This document shows positions 52,109-61,069 of a stretch of DNA of 64,000 bases, piece by piece. This DNA is from Burkholderiales bacterium 67-32. Its GTDB lineage: Bacteria; Pseudomonadota; Gammaproteobacteria; Burkholderiales; Burkholderiaceae_B. The stretch spans positions 293,689 to 357,688 of the forward strand of contig MKUP01000026.1 of NCBI GenBank assembly GCA_001898625.1, in the 5' to 3' direction. The translations under genes were made by a program, and so were the position numbers. Position 1 is the first letter of the stretch. The number at the start of each line of letters is the position of its first letter. The notes under the pieces were generated by a model. It saw only the letters and a program-made list of their open reading frames with translations, was not told where the DNA came from and did not search any database.

Positions 52109-53113
52109 ATGGACGATCGCGCACGTACATTGTTGAAAGCTCTCATCGAGCGTTACATCACAGACGGACAACCTGTCGGTTCGCGCACGCTCTCCAAGGT
52201 CTTCGACCTGTCGCCGGCCACGATACGCAACGTCATGGCCGATCTCGAAGACCATGGCCTGATCCACAGCCCCCATACCTCCGCCGGCCGCGTCCCCACC
52301 CCCCGGGGCTACCGGATGTTCGTCGACTCGCTGCTGACGGTGCAGCCCTACGAAGTCTCCGAGGCGACCCACATCCAGACCCTGCTGCCTTCGGCCGAAC
52401 CCCAGCGCGTCATCGCGGCCGCGGCCTCGCTGCTGTCCAAGCTGACCCAGTTCGCCGGCGTGGTGATGTCGCCCAAGCGCAGCCAGATGTTCCGGCAGAT
52501 CGAATTCATCCGGCTGTCCGACACGCGTGTGCTGTTGATCATCGTGACGCCAGAAGGCGATGTGCAGAACCGCATGCTGATGGTCCAGCGCGACTATTCC
52601 TCCGCCGAGCTGACCGAGGCGGCCAATTTCTTCAACCAGCATTTCAGTGGCAAGTCGTTCGAGGGCGTCCGCCAGATCCTCCAGCAGGAATTGAGCCAGC
52701 TGCGCGAGGACATCTCCAGGCTGATGGAACTGGCGGTGGACGCCAGCGCCGAGGCCGCCACCGAGGACGACAGCGTCGTCATCTCGGGCGAATTGAACCT
52801 GCTGGGCGTCTCCGACATCACGGCCGACATGGACAAGCTGCGCCGCATGTTCGAACTGTTCGAGAAGAAGACCGACCTGATGCAGCTGCTCGACGTGTCC
52901 AGCCGCGCGCATGGCGTCCAGATCTACATCGGCGGCGACTCGCAGCTCGTGCCGGTGGAAGAGGTCAGCGTCATCACGGCGCCCTACGGGGTGGACGGCA
53001 AGGTCGTCGGGACCCTGGGTGTGATCGGCCCGACGCGGATGTCGTACGAGCGGGTGATTCCCATTGTCGACATCACCGCGCGGCTGCTGTCGAACGCGTT
53101 GAGCCACCATTGA
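52109..53113 (+). CDS. hrcA: Heat-inducible transcription repressor HrcA
   Basis: HrcA represses chaperone operons at CIRCE operators and needs GroEL for activity. The 334-residue protein has the N-terminal winged helix ([69 protein letters not shown]) and the family C-terminus ([39 protein letters not shown]). An in-frame TTG at 52103 is an alternative start. No CIRCE is visible in this window, so its target here, if any, is elsewhere, perhaps groESL. Confidence 0.96.
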   Translation: MDDRARTLLKALIERYITDGQPVGSRTLSKVFDLSPATIRNVMADLEDHGLIHSPHTSAGRVPTPRGYRMFVDSLLTVQPYEVSEATHIQTLLPSAEPQRVIAAAASLLSKLTQFAGVVMSPKRSQMFRQIEFIRLSDTRVLLIIVTPEGDVQNRMLMVQRDYSSAELTEAANFFNQHFSGKSFEGVRQILQQELSQLREDISRLMELAVDASAEAATEDDSVVISGELNLLGVSDITADMDKLRRMFELFEKKTDLMQLLDVSSRAHGVQIYIGGDSQLVPVEEVSVITAPYGVDGKVVGTLGVIGPTRMSYERVIPIVDITARLLSNALSHH

Positions 53114-53196
53114 GCCGGCGTCCGCCGGCAGCGGCGGACGGCCCTCCCGCCCGCCGCCGTTTCCCCTGTCATTCCTGAGTCCGGAAAACGCCACGC

Positions 53197-54306
53197 ATGC
53201 GCTTCCTTCCCGAGCCGTCGCCGTCCTCCCCGCATCCCACCCGCACCGGCCTGCTGCTGGTCAACCTGGGTACGCCCGACGCGCCCACCGCCTCCGCCGT
53301 GCGCCGCTACTTGGCCGAGTTCCTGTCCGATCCCCGCGTGGTCGAGATTCCCCGCCTGATCTGGCTGCCCATCCTGTATGGCCTGGTCCTGACGCTGCGG
53401 CCCCGCGACGCGGCGGCGCGCTACGCCTCGGTGTGGACGCCCGAAGGTTCCCCGCTGCTCGTCTGGAGCCGCCGCCAGGCCGAGGGGCTGACGCGCGCGC
53501 TGTCCGACCGGGGCCTGGGCGTGGAAGTGGCGCTGGCCATGCGCTACGGCAATCCGTCGCTCGAGGCGGCCATCGCCACGCTGCGCGAGACCGGCTGCGA
53601 GCGCATCCTGGTCCTGCCGCTCTATCCGCAGTACGCGGCCAGCACGACCGCGGCCGTATCCGACGCCGTGGGCGCTTGCCTGGCCCGGCTGCGCAACGTG
53701 CCCGAGGTCCGGTACGTGCGCGACTTCCATGCCGATCCGGGCTACATCGAGGCGATGGCCGCCCGCATCCTGGATTTCTGGCGCGACAACGGCCGGGGCC
53801 AGAAGCTGGTGTTGAGCTTCCACGGCCTGCCCAAGCGTTCCATCGCGCTGGGGGATCCCTATCACGCGCAGTGCCTGGAGACCGGCCGCCTGCTGGCCGA
53901 GCGGCTGGGCCTGTACGCCGAGCAGGTCGAAGTGACCTTCCAGAGCCGCTTCGGGGCGGCCGAGTGGCTCCAGCCGTATACTGAACCCCGGTTGAAGGAA
54001 CTGGCCAAGAGCGGCGTGTCCGACGTGGACGTGTTCTGCCCCGGCTTCGTCGCCGACTGCATCGAGACCCTGGAAGAGATCGCGATGCAGGGCAAGGAAG
54101 CATTCCTGCTGGCGGGGGGCCGGCAGCTACGCTACATCGACGCGCTGAACGATTCCGCCGCCTGGGTGGAGGGCCTGGCCAACCTGGCCGAGCGCCACAT
54201 GCAAGGCTGGATCACCCGCCCCGCGGCCCGCCAGCCGGCCGACGCGGCGCACGCAGCCGTCTTGTTGCAACGCAAAAACGACCAGGTACCGGCCACGGAC
54301 CAGTAA
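53197..54306 (+). CDS. hemH: Ferrochelatase HemH
   Basis: HemH inserts Fe(II) into protoporphyrin IX, the last step of haem synthesis. The 369 residues include TGLLLVNLGTPDAP, the catalytic His in LSFHGLPKRSIALGDPYHAQC (near 208) and CPGFVADCIETLEEI with the metal-site Glu. The C-terminal 25 residues are a polar extension. hslR starts 4 bases after its stop, so the two are co-transcribed. Confidence 0.98.
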   Translation: MRFLPEPSPSSPHPTRTGLLLVNLGTPDAPTASAVRRYLAEFLSDPRVVEIPRLIWLPILYGLVLTLRPRDAAARYASVWTPEGSPLLVWSRRQAEGLTRALSDRGLGVEVALAMRYGNPSLEAAIATLRETGCERILVLPLYPQYAASTTAAVSDAVGACLARLRNVPEVRYVRDFHADPGYIEAMAARILDFWRDNGRGQKLVLSFHGLPKRSIALGDPYHAQCLETGRLLAERLGLYAEQVEVTFQSRFGAAEWLQPYTEPRLKELAKSGVSDVDVFCPGFVADCIETLEEIAMQGKEAFLLAGGRQLRYIDALNDSAAWVEGLANLAERHMQGWITRPAARQPADAAHAAVLLQRKNDQVPATDQ

Positions 54307-54310
54307 CGGG

Positions 54311-54688
54311 ATGGAAGAACTACGTATCGATAAATGGCTGTGGGCGGCGCGGTTCTACAAGACCCGCACGCTGGCCCAGGAGGCGGTCGAGGCCGGGCAG
54401 GTGAAAGTGTCCGGCGAACGGGTCAAGCCCTCGCGCGCCGTGCGCCCCGGCGACATCCTGCTGATCCGCGCCGGAGAACAGGATTGGGAGGTCCTGGTCC
54501 GCGCCCTGTCCACCCAGCGCGGCCCCGCCGTTTTCGCGCGCACCCTGTACGACGAAACCCAGCAAGGCCTCAAACGCCGCCTGGAAGCCATCGAACTACG
54601 CCGCCAGAACGCCGACCCCGCCGCCAGCCTGAAAGGCCGCCCCACCAAGCAAGACCGCCGCAAGATCGAAAAGTGGCTCCCCAATTGA
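54311..54688 (+). CDS. hslR: S4-domain RNA-binding heat-shock protein (Hsp15-like)
   Basis: Hsp15 binds stalled 50S subunits carrying nascent chains. The 125-residue protein begins with an S4 domain (MEELRIDKWLWAARFYKTRTLAQEAVEAGQVKVSGERVKPSRAVRPGDILLI) and ends with a basic tail (LKGRPTKQDRRKIEKWLPN), as the family does. It sits between hemH and the grpE-dnaK-dnaJ genes. The tail of repeat R5 begins four bases after its stop. Confidence 0.93.
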   Translation: MEELRIDKWLWAARFYKTRTLAQEAVEAGQVKVSGERVKPSRAVRPGDILLIRAGEQDWEVLVRALSTQRGPAVFARTLYDETQQGLKRRLEAIELRRQNADPAASLKGRPTKQDRRKIEKWLPN

Positions 54689-54692
54689 GGAT

Positions 54693-54859
54693 CCCCCCTA
54701 CGCCCTTCGGGCGCCCCCCAGGGGGCGAAACTGGCGGACTGGAAGGGAAGCCCACCCCCTGGAAGGGAAGCCCACCCCCAGGCGGCCTTTGGCCGCTCCC
54801 CCTCAAGGGGGCGATGCGGGTGGACCGGCAAAGCCGGATCCACCGCATCCTGGGTCTAG
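54693..54859 (-). repeat. Dispersed multi-hairpin repeat, copy R5 (reverse, expanded)
   Basis: Reverse-oriented copy. The CCCCCCTA tail stands next to hslR, followed by GCCCTTCGGGC and CCCCCCAGGGGGC hairpins. A spacer and two exact 20-base tandem units (54741-54760, 54761-54780) follow, then GGCGGCCTTTGGCCGC and CCCCTCAAGGGG hairpins. It closes with GGACCGGCAAAGCCGGATCC and the head CCTGGGTCTAG. It appears to be two partial elements joined, about 167 bases. Confidence 0.85.
54741..54780. repeat. Tandem 20-bp duplication
   Basis: Two identical 20-base units (54741-54760 and 54761-54780), each containing GAAGGGAAGCCC, lie in tandem inside R5. The reverse complement of GAAGGGAAGCCC occurs in R3 at the dapB end, linking the two sites. 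Confidence 0.95.
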
Positions 54860-54951
54860 TGGGACCATCTTGGGTCGTGGCACGGTTGCTATCGCTGGCT
54901 GCCAGCGGTAGCAACCGTGCTTCAGTCCAAGATCGTTTCCCTAGACCCAGG
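54849..54951. repeat. Central palindrome joining R5 and R6
   Basis: An imperfect palindrome of 103 bases is centred on 54900. Inner arms 54880-54898 and 54902-54920 pair over 19 bp with one mismatch. The outer arms CCTGGGTCTAG (54849-54859) and CTAGACCCAGG (54941-54951) pair perfectly; in between, matching is about 14 of 18. Confidence 0.9.
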
Positions 54952-55024
54952 AAACCGCGGATCCGGCTTTGCCGGTCCGCCGGTTTCGCCCCCTGGGGGG
55001 CGCGCGTCAGCGCGTAGGGGGGGG
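54941..55024 (+). repeat. Dispersed multi-hairpin repeat, copy R6 (before grpE)
   Basis: Forward copy with head CTAGACCCAGG, GGATCCGGCTTTGCCGGTCC, CCCCCTGGGGGG and GCGCGTCAGCGCG hairpins and TAGGGGGGGG tail. The tail ends 5 bases before the -35 box of the grpE heat-shock promoter. With R5 it forms a head-to-head pair. Confidence 0.9.
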
Positions 55025-55029
55025 ATATA

Positions 55030-55057
55030 CTTGAAAGCGCGGATTTAGTCCCCATTT
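55030..55057 (+). promoter_or_regulatory. Sigma-32 (RpoH) promoter for grpE
   Basis: CTTGAAA (55030-55036), 13 bases, then CCCCATTT (55050-55057). Both boxes match the E. coli sigma-32 consensus CTTGAAA and CCCCATNT at every specified position. The grpE start lies about 50 bases downstream of the expected start point. Confidence 0.92.
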
Positions 55058-55113
55058 CGGACATAGAGTTCCAGCAAGTCGCTGATTTATTTTGGTTTTT
55101 CATGGAGGCATCA

Positions 55114-55677
55114 ATGTCGGCTGAGCACAAGCCTGGCGATCAACCCAATCTGGATCCCGAAAACGTGAACCCGAACTCGGCGGAAACGCCCGAGGCCGCG
55201 GGCAGCGAGGATCCCATCGTCGCGCTGCAGGCCCAGCTGGCCGCGGCCCAGGCCGAGGCCAAGGACAATTACGATGCCATGCTGCGCGCCCGCGCCGAGG
55301 CGGACAATGTCCGCCGGCGTGCCCAGGAGGAAGTCTCCAAGGCGCAGAAGTTCGGTATCGAGGCATTCGCGGAAAACCTGTTGCCGGTGAAAGACAGCCT
55401 GGAGGCCGCCCTGGCCCAGGAAAACCAGTCCATCGACACCCTGCGCGAAGGCGTGGACGTCACCCTCAAGCAACTGGTCGGCGCCTTCGAGCGCAACAAG
55501 TTGGTCGAGATCGCCCCGGTTCCGGGCGACAAATTCAACCCGCACCACCATCAGGCCATCGCGTCGGTTCCGTCGGACGAACCGGCCAACACGGTCCTGC
55601 AGACCCTGCAGAAGGGTTATCTGATCGTCGATCGAGTACTGCGTCCGGCACTGGTAACGGTCGCGGCCGCCAAATAA
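55114..55677 (+). CDS. grpE: Nucleotide exchange factor GrpE
   Basis: GrpE releases ADP from DnaK. The 187-residue protein has an acidic disordered start, a long dimerising helix (EDPIVALQAQLAAAQAEAKDNYDAMLRARAEADNVRRRAQEEVSKA) and the beta-domain ending VLQTLQKGYLIVDRVLRPALVTVAAAK. I chose the ATG at 55114 because GGAGG stands five bases upstream; the ATG at 55102 precedes that site. It is driven by a strong sigma-32 promoter. Confidence 0.97.
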   Translation: MSAEHKPGDQPNLDPENVNPNSAETPEAAGSEDPIVALQAQLAAAQAEAKDNYDAMLRARAEADNVRRRAQEEVSKAQKFGIEAFAENLLPVKDSLEAALAQENQSIDTLREGVDVTLKQLVGAFERNKLVEIAPVPGDKFNPHHHQAIASVPSDEPANTVLQTLQKGYLIVDRVLRPALVTVAAAK

Positions 55678-55710
55678 GGCCCGCCGCGATCGAAAGAAGC
55701 TATCGCAGGC

Positions 55711-55738
55711 ATTGAAATAACGAAATCTCCACCTATTT
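55711..55738 (+). promoter_or_regulatory. Sigma-32-like promoter for dnaK
   Basis: ATTGAAA (55711-55717), 13 bases, then ACCTATTT (55731-55738). Six of seven and six of eight positions agree with CTTGAAA and CCCCATNT. It lies in the 105-base grpE-dnaK gap and has the same spacing as the grpE promoter. Confidence 0.65.
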
Positions 55739-55782
55739 ATTGATCAAGCGAATTTTTCTGATCTTTTTCAGGAACAAGGATT

Positions 55783-57726
55783 ATGGGCAAAATCATAGGC
55801 ATCGACCTGGGCACCACCAATAGCTGCGTCGCAGTGATGGAAGGCCCGCAGGTCAAGATCATCGAAAACGCCGAAGGCGCCCGCACCACCCCCTCGATCG
55901 TCGCCTACATGGAAGACGGCGAGATCCTGGTCGGCGCGCCGGCCAAGCGCCAGGCGGTCACCAATCCCAGGAACACCCTGTACGCCGTCAAGCGCCTGAT
56001 CGGCCGCAAGTTCGACGAAAAGGCCGTGCAGAAGGACATCGACCTGATGCCCTACAGCATCGTCAAGGCCGACAACGGCGACGCCTGGGTGCAGGTGCGC
56101 GACAAGAAGCTGGCGCCCCCGCAGGTGTCGGCCGAAGTGCTGCGCAAGATGAAGAAGACCGCCGAGGACTACTTGGGCGAGGAAGTGACCGAAGCCGTGA
56201 TCACGGTGCCGGCCTATTTCAACGACAGCCAGCGCCAGGCGACCAAGGACGCCGGCCGCATCGCCGGCCTGGACGTCAAGCGCATCATCAACGAGCCCAC
56301 CGCGGCCGCGCTGGCGTTCGGCCTGGACAAGTCGGAAAAGGGCGACCGCAAGATCGCCGTGTATGACCTGGGCGGCGGCACGTTCGACGTGTCCATCATC
56401 GAGATCGCCGACGTCGATGGCGAAAAGCAGTTCGAGGTGCTGTCCACCAACGGCGACACCTTCCTGGGCGGCGAAGACTTCGACCAGGTGCTGATCAACT
56501 ACATCATCGGCGAGTTCAAGAAAGAACAAGGCGTGGACCTGTCCAAGGACGTCCTGGCCCTGCAGCGCCTGAAGGAAGCTGCTGAAAAGGCCAAGATCGA
56601 ACTGTCGTCGGCCACCCAAACCGAGATCAACCTGCCGTACATCACGGCCGATGCCTCCGGTCCCAAGCACCTGAACCTGAAGATCACCCGCGCCAAGCTG
56701 GAAGCGCTGGTCGAAGACCTGATCAACCGCACGATCGAGCCCTGCCGCACCGCCATCAAGGATGCCGGCGTCAAGGTCTCGGACATCGACGACGTGATCC
56801 TGGTCGGCGGCATGACGCGCATGCCCAAGGTGCAGGAGAAGGTCAAGGAGTTCTTCGGCAAGGATCCGCGCAAGGACGTGAACCCCGACGAGGCCGTCGC
56901 CGCCGGTGCCGCTATCCAGGGCTCCGTGCTGTCGGGCGACCGCAAGGACGTGCTGCTGCTGGACGTGACTCCCCTGTCCCTGGGTATCGAAACCCTGGGC
57001 GGCGTCATGACCAAGATGATCAAGAAGAACACCACCATCCCGACCAAGTTCTCGCAGGTGTTCTCCACCGCCGACGACAACCAGCCGGCCGTGACCATCA
57101 AGGTGTTCCAGGGCGAGCGTGAAATCGCCGCCGGCAACAAGGGCCTGGGCGAATTCAACCTCGAAGGCATCCCGCCGTCGCCGCGCGGCACGCCGCAGAT
57201 CGAGGTCACCTTCGACATCGACGCCAACGGCATCCTGCACGTGTCGGCCAAGGACAAGGGCACAGGCAAGGAAAACAAGATCACGATCAAGGCCAACTCC
57301 GGCCTGACCGAGGCCGAAGTCGAACGCATGGTCCGCGATGCCGAGGCCAACGCCGACGAGGACAAGCGCGTGGCCGAACTGGCGCAGTCGCGCAACCAGG
57401 CCGACGCCCTGGTCCACGCCACCCGCAAGTCGCTGGAAGAGTACGGCGACAAGCTCGAGGCGTCCGAGAAGGAATCCATCGAGGCCGCCATCAAGGATCT
57501 CGAGGACGTCCTGAAGGAAGGCGACAAGGAAACCATCGACGCCAAGGTCGAGGCCCTGTCCAAGGCTTCGCAGAAGCTTGGCGAAAAGATGTACGCCGAC
57601 ATGCAGGCGCAGGCCCAGGCCGCCGGTGCGGCGGGTGCGGCTCCCGGCGGTGACGCCGGCGGCGCCAAGGCCGACGACAACGTCGTCGATGCCGACTTCA
57701 AGGAAGTCAAGCGGGACGACAAGTAA
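55783..57726 (+). CDS. dnaK: Chaperone DnaK (Hsp70)
   Basis: DnaK is the ATP-driven chaperone that works with DnaJ and GrpE. The 647 residues include [16 protein letters not shown] at the start, [14 protein letters not shown] near 195, the linker/substrate-binding domain ([18 protein letters not shown]) and the C-terminal tail [20 protein letters not shown] precedes the ATG. It is followed at once by a strong terminator, so much of its mRNA should end before dnaJ. Confidence 0.99.
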   Translation: MGKIIGIDLGTTNSCVAVMEGPQVKIIENAEGARTTPSIVAYMEDGEILVGAPAKRQAVTNPRNTLYAVKRLIGRKFDEKAVQKDIDLMPYSIVKADNGDAWVQVRDKKLAPPQVSAEVLRKMKKTAEDYLGEEVTEAVITVPAYFNDSQRQATKDAGRIAGLDVKRIINEPTAAALAFGLDKSEKGDRKIAVYDLGGGTFDVSIIEIADVDGEKQFEVLSTNGDTFLGGEDFDQVLINYIIGEFKKEQGVDLSKDVLALQRLKEAAEKAKIELSSATQTEINLPYITADASGPKHLNLKITRAKLEALVEDLINRTIEPCRTAIKDAGVKVSDIDDVILVGGMTRMPKVQEKVKEFFGKDPRKDVNPDEAVAAGAAIQGSVLSGDRKDVLLLDVTPLSLGIETLGGVMTKMIKKNTTIPTKFSQVFSTADDNQPAVTIKVFQGEREIAAGNKGLGEFNLEGIPPSPRGTPQIEVTFDIDANGILHVSAKDKGTGKENKITIKANSGLTEAEVERMVRDAEANADEDKRVAELAQSRNQADALVHATRKSLEEYGDKLEASEKESIEAAIKDLEDVLKEGDKETIDAKVEALSKASQKLGEKMYADMQAQAQAAGAAGAAPGGDAGGAKADDNVVDADFKEVKRDDK

Positions 57727-57735
57727 GCAGTACCC

Positions 57736-57770
57736 GCGGAGCGGCCTACAATGTGGGCCGCTCCGCTTTT
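57736..57770 (+). terminator. Intrinsic terminator after dnaK
   Basis: A perfect 11-bp stem (57736-57746 with 57756-57766, GCGGAGCGGCC type) with a 9-base loop is followed by TTTT. It begins 9 bases after the dnaK stop. Confidence 0.88.
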
Positions 57771-57811
57771 CGTCTTGACTGCGCCGCCGGCTTCCCGCCA
57801 CCACCGGTGCA

Positions 57812-57866
57812 GGGTTTGGGTAGGCCTCCTGGCTGCCCCACGAAGCCAGGGGGCCTACCCAAACCC
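57812..57866. repeat. 23-bp inverted repeat between dnaK and dnaJ
   Basis: Arms 57812-57834 and 57844-57866 pair over 23 bp with one mismatch and enclose a 9-base loop (GCCCCACGA). There is no T run. It lies 45 bases after the dnaK terminator and 73 bases before dnaJ. It does not share the GGATCCGG core of the R1-R6 family. Confidence 0.92.
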
Positions 57867-57939
57867 GTCAATAGCACACAACCGCTATTCACCAGAGATA
57901 TTGCCGGCCTCCTGAAAACAGGCCACCGAAGAAAGAACC

Positions 57940-59061
57940 ATGTCCACCAAACGCGATCTGTATGAAGTCCTCGGCGTTGCCCGCACCGCTACCGAGGAAG
58001 AAATCAAGAAGGCCTACCGCAAGCTGGCCATGAAATACCACCCCGACCGCAACCCCGACTCCAAGGAAGCGGAAGAGAAGTTCAAAGAGGTCAAGTACGC
58101 CTACGAGATCCTCTGCGAAGCCGAGAAGCGCGACGCCTACGACCGCTACGGCCATGCCGGCGTCGACGCGACGGCCGCCGGCGGCATGGGCGGTGGGGCG
58201 GGTGGTTTTGCCGACGCGTTCGGCGACATCTTCGGCGAGATCTTCGGCGGTGGCCGCCAGCGCGGCGGCGCCCAGATGTACCGCGGCGCCGACTTGAAAT
58301 ACAGCATGGAGATCACGCTGGAGCAGGCCGCCACCGGCTTCGACACCGAGATCCGCGTGCCCAGTTGGGACAACTGCGACACTTGCCACGGCTCCGGCGC
58401 CAAGCCCGGCACCCAGCCCAAGACCTGCCACACCTGCGGCGGCACCGGCGCGGTGCGCATGCAGCAGGGCTTCTTCAGCGTGCAGCAGACCTGCCCGACC
58501 TGCCACGGCACCGGCAAGGTCATCCCCGATCCCTGCACGGCCTGCGACGGCGTCGGCAAGGTCCGCCGCAACAAGACCCTCCAGGTCAAGATTCCCGCCG
58601 GCATCGACGACGGCATGCGCATCCGCTCGTCCGGCAACGGCGAGCCCGGCGTCAACGGCGGCCCCTCGGGCGACCTGTACGTCGAAATCCACATCAAGCA
58701 GCACGGCATCTTCCAGCGCGACGGCGACGACCTGCACTGCGAACTGACCATCCCCTTCACCACCGCGGCGCTGGGCGGCGACCTGGAAGTGCCCACGCTG
58801 GGCGGACGCGGCGAGATCAGCATTCCCGAAGGCACGCAGTCGGGCAAGGTCTTCCGCCTGCGCGGCAAGGGCATACGTGGCGTGCGCTCCAGCTATCCGG
58901 GCGACCTTTATTGCCACGTCGTGCTCGAGACCCCGGTGCGCCTGAACGACAGGCAGAGGCAGATGCTGCGCGACTTCGAGGCCTCGCTGAGCGAAGGCGG
59001 CGACAAGCATTCGCCGCAGAGCAAGTCGTGGACGGATCGGGTGAAGGAGTTCTTCAGCTGA
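57940..59061 (+). CDS. dnaJ: Co-chaperone DnaJ (Hsp40)
   Basis: DnaJ delivers substrates to DnaK and stimulates its ATPase. The 373 residues have a J domain with HPD near 33-35 (YHPDRNPDS) and a Gly/Phe-rich region ([25 protein letters not shown]). Four zinc motifs follow ([32 protein letters not shown]), then the C-terminal substrate domain. Its last 8 bases overlap the convergent GntR-family gene. Confidence 0.99.
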   Translation: MSTKRDLYEVLGVARTATEEEIKKAYRKLAMKYHPDRNPDSKEAEEKFKEVKYAYEILCEAEKRDAYDRYGHAGVDATAAGGMGGGAGGFADAFGDIFGEIFGGGRQRGGAQMYRGADLKYSMEITLEQAATGFDTEIRVPSWDNCDTCHGSGAKPGTQPKTCHTCGGTGAVRMQQGFFSVQQTCPTCHGTGKVIPDPCTACDGVGKVRRNKTLQVKIPAGIDDGMRIRSSGNGEPGVNGGPSGDLYVEIHIKQHGIFQRDGDDLHCELTIPFTTAALGGDLEVPTLGGRGEISIPEGTQSGKVFRLRGKGIRGVRSSYPGDLYCHVVLETPVRLNDRQRQMLRDFEASLSEGGDKHSPQSKSWTDRVKEFFS

Positions 59062-59974
59062 TCGCGGCATCCGCCGCGAAGACATTCTGCCCGTAGACTT
59101 TCGCCCGGCGGGCATCTTCGAGGTGCTTGCGCATCAGGCCGGCGGCCTCGATCAAGTCCTGTTGCTCGATTGCCGCCAGGATGCCCAGATGCTCCCGTGC
59201 CTGGGTCTGGCGGGCCGGGCGCATCGCGGCCTGGCGGTATTCGACCAGGCGCCTCAACTGATTCAGGCGCTGTACGGTCTGCAGGGCGAAACGATTGCCG
59301 GACCACTGTGCCAGCGTTTCGTGAAAACGGCAGTTCGCCTCGAACAGCTCGATGGCTGTCATGGACTGGTAGCCGCCGTCGACGATGAGTTGCTGTTCGC
59401 GCCGTAGGGCGGCCAACTGCGTGCGGTCGGCCGAGAACCAAGGGCTCATCAGGGCCGCCGGTTCGATGGATTGGCGGAATAGATAGCTTTCTTCATAGGC
59501 CTGGGGCGAGTCGATCATGGGCAGGAATTCCCAGCCGCTGCCTACGCGCTGTTCGGCCCAGCCTTCCTTGGCGATGCGCGAGAGGACCTTGCGCAGGGTG
59601 CTGCGGGCAACCCCGAACATCCGCATGAGCTGGGCCTCGTTCACCTCGTCGGGCAGTCCGCCCGATTGCCTGGCCTGCGCGATCTGGTGATAGAGCGGGT
59701 CGTCCGGTTCGGCCAGCAGGGTTCCCGCCACGTCATCCAGGTCCTTGGCGTCGCGCGCCAGGACGAAGCGGCGGTTGCTGTCCTGCCGGACGACGCCCAG
59801 GGTGGCCAGGTGGCGCAGCGCCACCTGGACCGGGCTGCGGGACGTGCCGATGGCCTGGGCCAGGGACACTTCGGGCATGGCATCGCCCGCCACGCGATTT
59901 TCCCGCCGCACCAGCGCCATGATCTCGCGCACCACGCGGGCCTGTACGGCGGTCAGGTCTTTGGCTTTTTCCAT
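59054..59974 (-). CDS. GntR/FCD-family regulator with two helix-turn-helix regions
   Basis: FadR-type GntR regulators bind DNA as dimers and sense carboxylates through the FCD domain. This one has 306 residues, longer than the usual 220-240. A first winged helix spans about 15-72 ([27 protein letters not shown]). A second HTH-like segment spans about 95-152 ([40 protein letters not shown]). The FCD-type helical domain spans about 160-290. It heads the minus-strand tctC-aconitase-tctA group in position but is its last gene in transcription order. It probably controls that locus. Confidence 0.85.
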   Translation of the reverse strand: MEKAKDLTAVQARVVREIMALVRRENRVAGDAMPEVSLAQAIGTSRSPVQVALRHLATLGVVRQDSNRRFVLARDAKDLDDVAGTLLAEPDDPLYHQIAQARQSGGLPDEVNEAQLMRMFGVARSTLRKVLSRIAKEGWAEQRVGSGWEFLPMIDSPQAYEESYLFRQSIEPAALMSPWFSADRTQLAALRREQQLIVDGGYQSMTAIELFEANCRFHETLAQWSGNRFALQTVQRLNQLRRLVEYRQAAMRPARQTQAREHLGILAAIEQQDLIEAAGLMRKHLEDARRAKVYGQNVFAADAAIS

Positions 59975-60025
59975 GTGCGCTAGTTTAGCCGGGAGCATCG
60001 CCCGTCCCGGCCGCCGGGCGATGCC

Positions 60026-61018
60026 TCAATCGATCTTGAGATGGAACCGGGAAATCAGCGCGGACATTTTCCCGGACTCCTTGGCGATCAGTTCGCGCAG
60101 CGCCTCCGGACCCTGGCCGACCGCGGTGGTCATGCCCTCGGCGAAGCGCTGCCGCACGTCCGGCTCGGCCAATGCTCGCCGGGTGGCCTGGTCGACGATG
60201 TTGATCCGGCTGCGTGGAGTGCCCTTGGGTGCGACCAAGCCCATCCACGAGACGAATTCGTAGCCGGCCACGCCGCTTTCAGCCACGGTGGGCACCTGGG
60301 GCAGCGCGGCGCTGCGGGTACTGCCCGTAGTTGCGAGCGCGCGCAGCTTGCCGGCCCGGATGTGCGGCAGGGCCGCGAGGGGGAACGCGACGACGGTCGA
60401 GATTTCTCCTCCGAGCGCGCCTATCATGGCGGGACCGCCGCCGCGGTAGGGCACATGCACGAGATTCACGCCGGCCATGGATTTCAGCATTTCTCCGGCC
60501 AGATGATTGGCGCTGCCGTTGCCGGCCGTGCCGTAGGTGAAGGCGCCGGGGCGGCGCCGAGCCTGTTCCAGCAATTCGGCCAGGTTGTTGGCGGGCACGG
60601 ACGGGTGCGCGCAGATGATCAGATCGATGGATGTCATCAGGCTGACCGGCTCCAGTTCGGCTACCTGGTACCCAGGATCCTTGTAGAGAAAAGGATTGAT
60701 GGCCATGGTGCTCTGGTTGACGAAGGTCAGCGTGTAGCCGTCGGAAGGCGCGCGGGCGCCGGCGGCTGTGCCGATGTTGCCCGCCGCGCCGGCGCGGTTG
60801 TCGATGATCAGCGATTGCCCTAGCTCCTGCCGCCAGTGGGGTTGCAGCAAGCGGCAGACGGCGTCGGCATCGCCGCCGACCGGCTGCGGCACGAGGAGTG
60901 TGATGGCCTTGTCGGGATACTTGTCGTTGGCCCGCGCCAGACCGGAGAGCCCGGCCAGTGCCGCCATGCCGGTCAACGCGCGCAGGGCCCGGCGCCTGCC
61001 TCGAGTGTCGATGTTCAT
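60026..61018 (-). CDS. Bug/TctC-family extracytoplasmic solute receptor
   Basis: TctC-type receptors capture carboxylates in the periplasm for the TctAB membrane transporter. The 330-residue precursor has an arginine-rich signal peptide ([25 protein letters not shown], cut near residue 30). The mature part has the family pattern: [75 protein letters not shown] lies six bases before the ATG. Neighbouring aconitase and tctA suggest citrate or another tricarboxylate as ligand; the real ligand is unproven. Confidence 0.9.
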   Translation of the reverse strand: MNIDTRGRRRALRALTGMAALAGLSGLARANDKYPDKAITLLVPQPVGGDADAVCRLLQPHWRQELGQSLIIDNRAGAAGNIGTAAGARAPSDGYTLTFVNQSTMAINPFLYKDPGYQVAELEPVSLMTSIDLIICAHPSVPANNLAELLEQARRRPGAFTYGTAGNGSANHLAGEMLKSMAGVNLVHVPYRGGGPAMIGALGGEISTVVAFPLAALPHIRAGKLRALATTGSTRSAALPQVPTVAESGVAGYEFVSWMGLVAPKGTPRSRINIVDQATRRALAEPDVRQRFAEGMTTAVGQGPEALRELIAKESGKMSALISRFHLKID

Positions 61019-61069
61019 GTTTGTCTCCTTCACGATCTGCTTGGAATGGGATGCGGTATGGACCGGAGG

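Noticed and set aside
55768..57804. Minus-strand open frame opposite all of dnaK
   Set aside because: Antisense frame of a highly conserved gene, a common artefact in GC-rich DNA.
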